Below, in pieces: positions 7,010 through 9,841 of a DNA stretch of 9,841 nt; positions within the stretch are counted from its first letter, which is position 1, and each line of letters begins with the position of its first letter. The stretch spans positions 1 through 9,841 of the forward strand of contig CAYWRA010000096.1 in NCBI GenBank assembly GCA_964460305.1, in the 5' to 3' direction. The position numbers and the translations under genes are program-made. The notes beneath the pieces were generated by a model. The model was given only the letters and a program-made list of their open reading frames with translations, did not search any database and was not told where the DNA came from. Origin of the DNA: JAPLCX01 sp964460305. GTDB lineage: Bacteria; Auribacterota; Tritonobacteria; UBA1439.

Positions 7010-7053
7010 ATCGGGATTTAGCCCGATCTATTCACCAACTTTGATCGGCCGAT
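7010..7053. promoter_or_regulatory. Two short dyads upstream of lpxI (possible operator)
   Basis: ATCGGG (7010-7015) and CCCGAT (7022-7027) form a six-base stem around ATTTAG. The perfect palindrome ATCGGCCGAT follows at 7044-7053, about 40 bases before the lpxI start. The spacing would suit a regulator site or promoter-proximal dyads, but I see no convincing -35/-10 pair, so this is weak. The word ATTCACCAA (7030-7038) between the dyads is the complement of TTGGTGAAT at 270-278 near bamA. Confidence 0.25.
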
Positions 7054-7093
7054 AAGTACTTACTGTAGCGCAAATAGTTAATCCAGGTGGTTT

Positions 7094-7909
7094 ATGGCGG
7101 ATCCAATGAAAAATCTAGGTCTCATTGCGGGCGGCGGCGGACTCGCGTTTGCGATTGCGCGCGAGGCCCGGGATAAGGGAGTGGGGCGCATCGTTGCGAT
7201 TGCGTTTCCCGGCCAGACCTCCGAGGAGCTCGAACGCTACGTAGACGAGATCCACTGGATCCACGTGGGCCAGCTCGGTGCGTTGATAAAAACCTTTCAA
7301 CGCGCTGGAGTAACCGAGGCGGTCATGGCCGGGCGGCTCGATCCCTCGCTCGTGATCGGCAAGCTCAAGCTGGACATGCGCATGATCGCGCTCGCGGCGA
7401 GGGTCCCCGACAGGCGCGCCGATACCGTGCTGAAGGCGATCGCCGGGGAGATGGAGAAAGATGGGATCCGCCTCCTGGATTCGACCGCATATCTCGCGTC
7501 GTGCATAGCGGTCAAGGGAGTCATGACGAGGCGCGCGCCGGGGAAAGAGGAGCTGGAGGACGTTGCTTTCGGAGCGGGCATGGCCCGCGAGATCGCAAGG
7601 CTCGACATAGGCCAGACGGTCGTGGTTAAGAAAAGGGCGGTGGTCGCGGTCGAAGCGATGGAGGGGACCGATGAGACGATCAGGAGGGCGGCCGCGCTTT
7701 GCCCCCGCGGGATGGTCGTGGTGAAGGTGAGCCGTCCCGAGCAGGACATGCGGTTCGACGTCCCGGTTATCGGCGAGCGCACGATTGACCTCCTTGTGGA
7801 ATTTTCCGCCGCGGCCCTCGGCCTTGAGGCCGGCCGCACGATCATCCTGGATAGGGATGCGGCAATGAAGAAGGCGGACGGTGCGGGGGTTGCGGTGGTT
7901 GGCGTTTGA
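7094..7909 (+). CDS. lpxI: LpxI, UDP-2,3-diacylglucosamine pyrophosphatase
   Basis: LpxI (formerly DUF1009) hydrolyses UDP-2,3-diacylglucosamine to 2,3-diacylglucosamine-1-phosphate (lipid X) and UMP. It replaces LpxH or LpxG in many bacteria. The 271-residue product has the usual length. It shows the N-terminal LGLIAGGGGLAFAIA loop (about 8-22), the AGRLDPS segment near 80-86, DRRADTVLKAIA near 106-117, and the C-terminal catalytic-domain motif DMRFDVPVIG with Asp222. That Asp is probably equivalent to the Asp needed for catalysis in the Caulobacter enzyme; I aligned it from memory of the motif. ATG 7094 follows AGGTGG at a short three-base spacing. ATG 7106 (MKNLGLIAGGGG) matches typical LpxI starts equally well. 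No LpxH-like gene is in the window, so this enzyme supplies the step between LpxD and LpxB. Confidence 0.94.
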   Translation: MADPMKNLGLIAGGGGLAFAIAREARDKGVGRIVAIAFPGQTSEELERYVDEIHWIHVGQLGALIKTFQRAGVTEAVMAGRLDPSLVIGKLKLDMRMIALAARVPDRRADTVLKAIAGEMEKDGIRLLDSTAYLASCIAVKGVMTRRAPGKEELEDVAFGAGMAREIARLDIGQTVVVKKRAVVAVEAMEGTDETIRRAAALCPRGMVVVKVSRPEQDMRFDVPVIGERTIDLLVEFSAAALGLEAGRTIILDRDAAMKKADGAGVAVVGV

Positions 7910-7926
7910 CGGCGCCTTCGGCGCCG
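7910..7926 (+). terminator. GC hairpin immediately after lpxI (weak or attenuating terminator)
   Basis: CGGCGCC-TTC-GGCGCCG is a perfect seven-base stem with a three-base loop, starting one base after the lpxI stop. AATTGTAAATTG follows in place of a U-tract, so an efficient intrinsic terminator is doubtful; it may protect the lpxI mRNA 3' end. Confidence 0.4.
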
Positions 7927-7992
7927 AATTGTAAATTGCAGATTGCAGATTGTAAATTTGAAATTCACAATTTGATATTTACAACTTGCAAT
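7927..7992. repeat. Long hairpin of ATTGCAGATTG-type units before the oxidoreductase gene
   Basis: Tandem units (AATTGTAA, ATTGCAG twice, ATTGTAAA; 7 to 9 bases apart) form a left arm at 7942-7965. It pairs with 7969-7992 at 20 of 24 positions across a three-base loop (CAC). The stem ends 15 bases before the ATG of the next gene and overlaps the upstream edge of its likely ribosome-binding region (GGAG 7993-7996), so it could influence translation initiation. The whole repeat is free of stops in the frame of the downstream gene. Confidence 0.8.
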
Positions 7993-8007
7993 GGAGTGAA
8001 ACGACAC

Positions 8008-8991
8008 ATGGAAAAACTACGGGTCGCGGTGGTTGGTGTGGGCAATCTCGGGAAGCATCATGCCAGGGTTTACACGGAGCTCCAGGACGTCGAGCTCGCG
8101 GGCGTGGTGGACGTTGACGCGAGAACGGCGGGAAAAGTTGCGCACCGCCTTGGCGTGAGCGCCTACGCGCGCTTGAGCGACATACCCGGCAGGCTCGACG
8201 GGGTGAGCGTCGTGGTCCCGACCGAGGCGCATCGCCCGATGGCGTTAGAAGCGCTTGAGCGGGGGGCAAACGTCCTTATCGAGAAGCCGATCGCCCTGGA
8301 CATGGCTGATGCGACCATGATCATCGATCGCGCGCGGGAGAAGGGCCTGGTGCTCCAAGTGGGGCACATCGAGCGATTCAACCCGGCCATCCTTGCGCTT
8401 AAGAAGATATTGACGCGCGTCGGCTTCATCGAGGTCCACCGTCTGGCTCCATACAAGCCCCAGGGGACGGAGGTCGGGGTCGTGCTCGATCTCATGATCC
8501 ACGACATCGACATAATCCTCAACATCGTGGATTCTCCGATAAAAGAGATCAGGGCAGTCGGGATCCCGGTCCTCAGCGCTAGTGAAGACATCGCCAACGC
8601 CCGCCTGAGCTTCGAAAACGGTTGCATTGCGAACCTGACGGCGAGCCGCATCAGTTTTGAAAAGATGCGGAAGATCAGGATCTTCCAGAGCAACGCGTAC
8701 ATATCGCTCGACTACCAGAATCAGGAGGGGATGATCTATCGCACGGAGGGAGGGCAGATCGTACGCGAGAGGATGCCGCTTGAAAAGGACGAGCCGCTCA
8801 AGCTTGAACTCAGATCTTTCCTGGAGTGCATACGCGCGTCGCGGAAACCGATCGTTCCCGGAGAGCAGGGGCGCCAGGCATTAAGCGTCGCCTCCGAGAT
8901 CACGCGGCTCCTGCAGGAGAATCCCCTCTATGGGGAGGCGATCGCAGAGCAGAAGAAAACGCCGCCGGTGGATTTGAGGAAGCTGTTATGA
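8008..8991 (+). CDS. Gfo/Idh/MocA-family NAD(P)-dependent oxidoreductase in the lipid A cluster
   Basis: The 327-residue product is a Gfo/Idh/MocA-type sugar dehydrogenase. It has a Rossmann fold with GVGNLG at 10-15 and acidic Asp35 after strand 2 (suggesting NAD), the EKP motif at 92-94 with the usual catalytic Lys93, GHIERFNPA near 130, and DLMIHDIDI (161-169) with the substrate-domain His/Asp pair. I chose ATG 8008 because the Rossmann strand begins right after it and GGAG lies 11 bases upstream; the frame stays open back to TTG 7906, but only through repeat DNA. The gene overlaps lpxB by four bases (ATGA), so it is surely co-translated. The substrate is unknown. A UDP-GlcNAc 3-dehydrogenase (GnnA-like) role would fit the context, but no partner aminotransferase gene (gnnB) is present here. 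Confidence 0.85.
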   Translation: MEKLRVAVVGVGNLGKHHARVYTELQDVELAGVVDVDARTAGKVAHRLGVSAYARLSDIPGRLDGVSVVVPTEAHRPMALEALERGANVLIEKPIALDMADATMIIDRAREKGLVLQVGHIERFNPAILALKKILTRVGFIEVHRLAPYKPQGTEVGVVLDLMIHDIDIILNIVDSPIKEIRAVGIPVLSASEDIANARLSFENGCIANLTASRISFEKMRKIRIFQSNAYISLDYQNQEGMIYRTEGGQIVRERMPLEKDEPLKLELRSFLECIRASRKPIVPGEQGRQALSVASEITRLLQENPLYGEAIAEQKKTPPVDLRKLL

Positions 8992-9791
8992 AGAAAATCC
9001 CAAATCCCAGGGAAAAATCCCAAATCCAAAATCCCAAATCCCAAAGGGGGGGGCCGCGCATTCTTGTTGTGGCGGGGGAGGTGTCGGGCGACAAGCATGC
9101 CGCCAAGTTGATTGCCGAGATCAAGAAGCGGCAGCCCCGCGCGGAGATATACGCCGCCGGAGGCGGCGCAATGCAGAGGGCCGGCGCCGAGCTTCTTTAC
9201 AACCTCGTGGACATGGCCGTTCTCGGCTCTATCGAGGTCCTAAAGAACTACGGCGCGCTCAGGAGGATTTTCTACTCCCTCCTGGCGTTTATCGAAGAAC
9301 GCGCGCCCGATGCGGTGGTGTTTGTCGACTATCCAGGCTTCAACATTCGCCTTGCGAAGAGAATCAAACGGCGTCGCCTGCCCGTCAGGGTTATTTACTA
9401 TATCTCCCCTCAGGTGTGGGCGTGGGGGACGAGGAGAAAGAAGACGATAAGCAGAAACGTCGACAGGATGATCGTGATCCTTCCCTTCGAGAAGAATTTT
9501 TATTCGGACACCGCGTTGCCGGTGGAGTTTGTCGGGCATCCGATGCTCGACGATTTAACGCGGGAGGCCGCTATGGATGATGGCTGGCGCACGGGTCCGG
9601 CTACACCCGGGCTTCGTCGGACGGGCGCGGAATCGCAGACGGTCGCACTGCTCCCGGGGAGCCGCTGGAACGAGGTCCGGAAGCATTTCCCGGTCATGCT
9701 CGCCGCCGCTGCGCTGATGAGAAAGGAGAGGCCGGATCTCCGGTTTATCATGCGCGAACCGCCTTCATCCTTTCGGGGATTCATCGACTAA
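8988..9791 (+). CDS. lpxB: LpxB, lipid A disaccharide synthase; 3' third missing or replaced
   Basis: LpxB (GT19) joins lipid X and UDP-2,3-diacylglucosamine into the lipid A disaccharide at the inner membrane. The ATG overlaps the preceding stop (ATGA) and has GAGG eight bases upstream. Residues 3-20 are encoded by an AAATCCC repeat; the family sequence begins at about 24 (RILVVAGEVSGD, with AGEVSGD at 29-35). Further family motifs are DYPGFNIRLA, ISPQVWAWG (about 139-147), FVGHPMLDD, and LLPGSR (221-226) followed by NEV. Homology continues to RFIM (M255, base 9752), then changes to an unrelated tail ending at TAA 9791. Full LpxB is about 380 residues; only 267 are encoded, lacking the part containing the SGTATLE-type UDP-sugar site. 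Neither other forward frame after 9752 restores LpxB, so a simple frameshift is unlikely. Insertion or a chimeric contig end is suspected. Confidence 0.9.
   Translation: MKKIPNPREKSQIQNPKSQRGGPRILVVAGEVSGDKHAAKLIAEIKKRQPRAEIYAAGGGAMQRAGAELLYNLVDMAVLGSIEVLKNYGALRRIFYSLLAFIEERAPDAVVFVDYPGFNIRLAKRIKRRRLPVRVIYYISPQVWAWGTRRKKTISRNVDRMIVILPFEKNFYSDTALPVEFVGHPMLDDLTREAAMDDGWRTGPATPGLRRTGAESQTVALLPGSRWNEVRKHFPVMLAAAALMRKERPDLRFIMREPPSSFRGFID
8995..9053. repeat. AAATCCC heptamer array and G8 tract inside lpxB
   Basis: Six copies of AAATCCC (one shortened to AAATCC) occur between 8995 and 9042, mostly at seven-base spacing with one interruption at 9009-9014. They are in frame and encode residues 3-20 of LpxB (PNP, SQIQNPKSQ). 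A run of eight G (9046-9053) follows directly. The same heptamer, in the opposite orientation, is at 3486-3500 and once at 6033-6042. Confidence 0.85.
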
Positions 9792-9841
9792 GCCTCGTGC
9801 GACGGTCCCTCATGGCAACCTCGAACAACATGCCGTCCTTT
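9753..9841. other. Unrelated tail interrupting lpxB (possible mobile-element end or assembly junction)
   Basis: From base 9753 no forward frame continues LpxB. On the minus strand a frame open from the window end (9840) stops at TGA 9783-9781 and reads KDGMLFEVAMRDRRTRLSR, which could be the C-terminus of an inward-facing gene such as a transposase. I do not recognise it. The stretch is too short to identify, and no terminal inverted repeat or target duplication can be seen. Confidence 0.35.

Noticed and set aside
7906..8007. TTG 7906 as the start of the oxidoreductase
   Set aside because: The extra 34 residues are encoded by a hairpin and repeat, while the Rossmann strand begins directly after ATG 8008. 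Kept only as an evolutionary observation.
8826..8987. Earlier start for LpxB within the oxidoreductase gene
   Set aside because: The added residues are out-of-frame reading of the upstream gene; ATG 8988 has an ATGA overlap and GAGG at good spacing.
9781..9840. Minus-strand partial gene ending KDGMLFEVAMRDRRTRLSR
   Set aside because: Only 19 residues are visible and no family is recognised, so it is mentioned within the tail region and not called as a gene.

Overview
The window reads as one stretch of a Gram-negative (diderm) bacterial chromosome. All genes are on the + strand and all but the first belong to outer-membrane biogenesis. Going left to right it holds: the 3' end of the replicative helicase gene dnaB; bamA (outer-membrane protein insertase); a Skp/OmpH-type periplasmic chaperone; lpxD; a fused lpxC-fabZ; lpxA; lpxI; a Gfo/Idh/MocA-family oxidoreductase; and the 5' two thirds of lpxB. 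The order bamA-skp-lpxD-(fabZ)-lpxA-lpxB is the classical enterobacterial order. It differs here by the LpxC-FabZ fusion, by LpxI (not LpxH) for the UDP-diacylglucosamine hydrolysis step, and by an inserted oxidoreductase gene. The organism cannot be named from this window. The fusion, the use of LpxI, the moderately high GC and the repeat-filled gaps would suit an uncultured lineage such as Omnitrophota or another PVC/FCB-like group, but that is inference.

Together the genes cover lipid A synthesis from UDP-GlcNAc to the tetra-acyl disaccharide-1-phosphate: LpxA (O-acylation), LpxC (deacetylation), LpxD (N-acylation), LpxI (UMP release), LpxB (condensation). FabZ keeps the hydroxyacyl-ACP pool balanced between phospholipid and lipid A. 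BamA and the chaperone serve outer-membrane protein assembly. The catalytic residues I could check are present in LpxA, LpxC, LpxD and FabZ. LpxB is not intact: homology stops near 9752 and an unrelated sequence of about 90 bases runs to the window end.

The most unusual aspect is between the genes. No gap exceeds 300 bases, yet almost every non-overlapping junction carries a short-unit, partly palindromic repeat, and the unit differs from gap to gap: AAATGACAAA (162-270 and 6909-7004), CACTGAA (2752-2810), GGCGT (3435-3481), ACACAGAG with CGCGGATT (5865-6021), ATTGCAGATTG (7927-7992). An AAATCCC heptamer array (8995-9045) lies inside the lpxB reading frame, so LpxB has a repeat-encoded N-terminal extension, followed by a run of eight G. 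Other points worth following up are a strong internal ribosome-binding site and ATG at the LpxC/FabZ boundary, which could yield a free FabZ, and the possible role of the oxidoreductase in making a modified (diamino) lipid A precursor.
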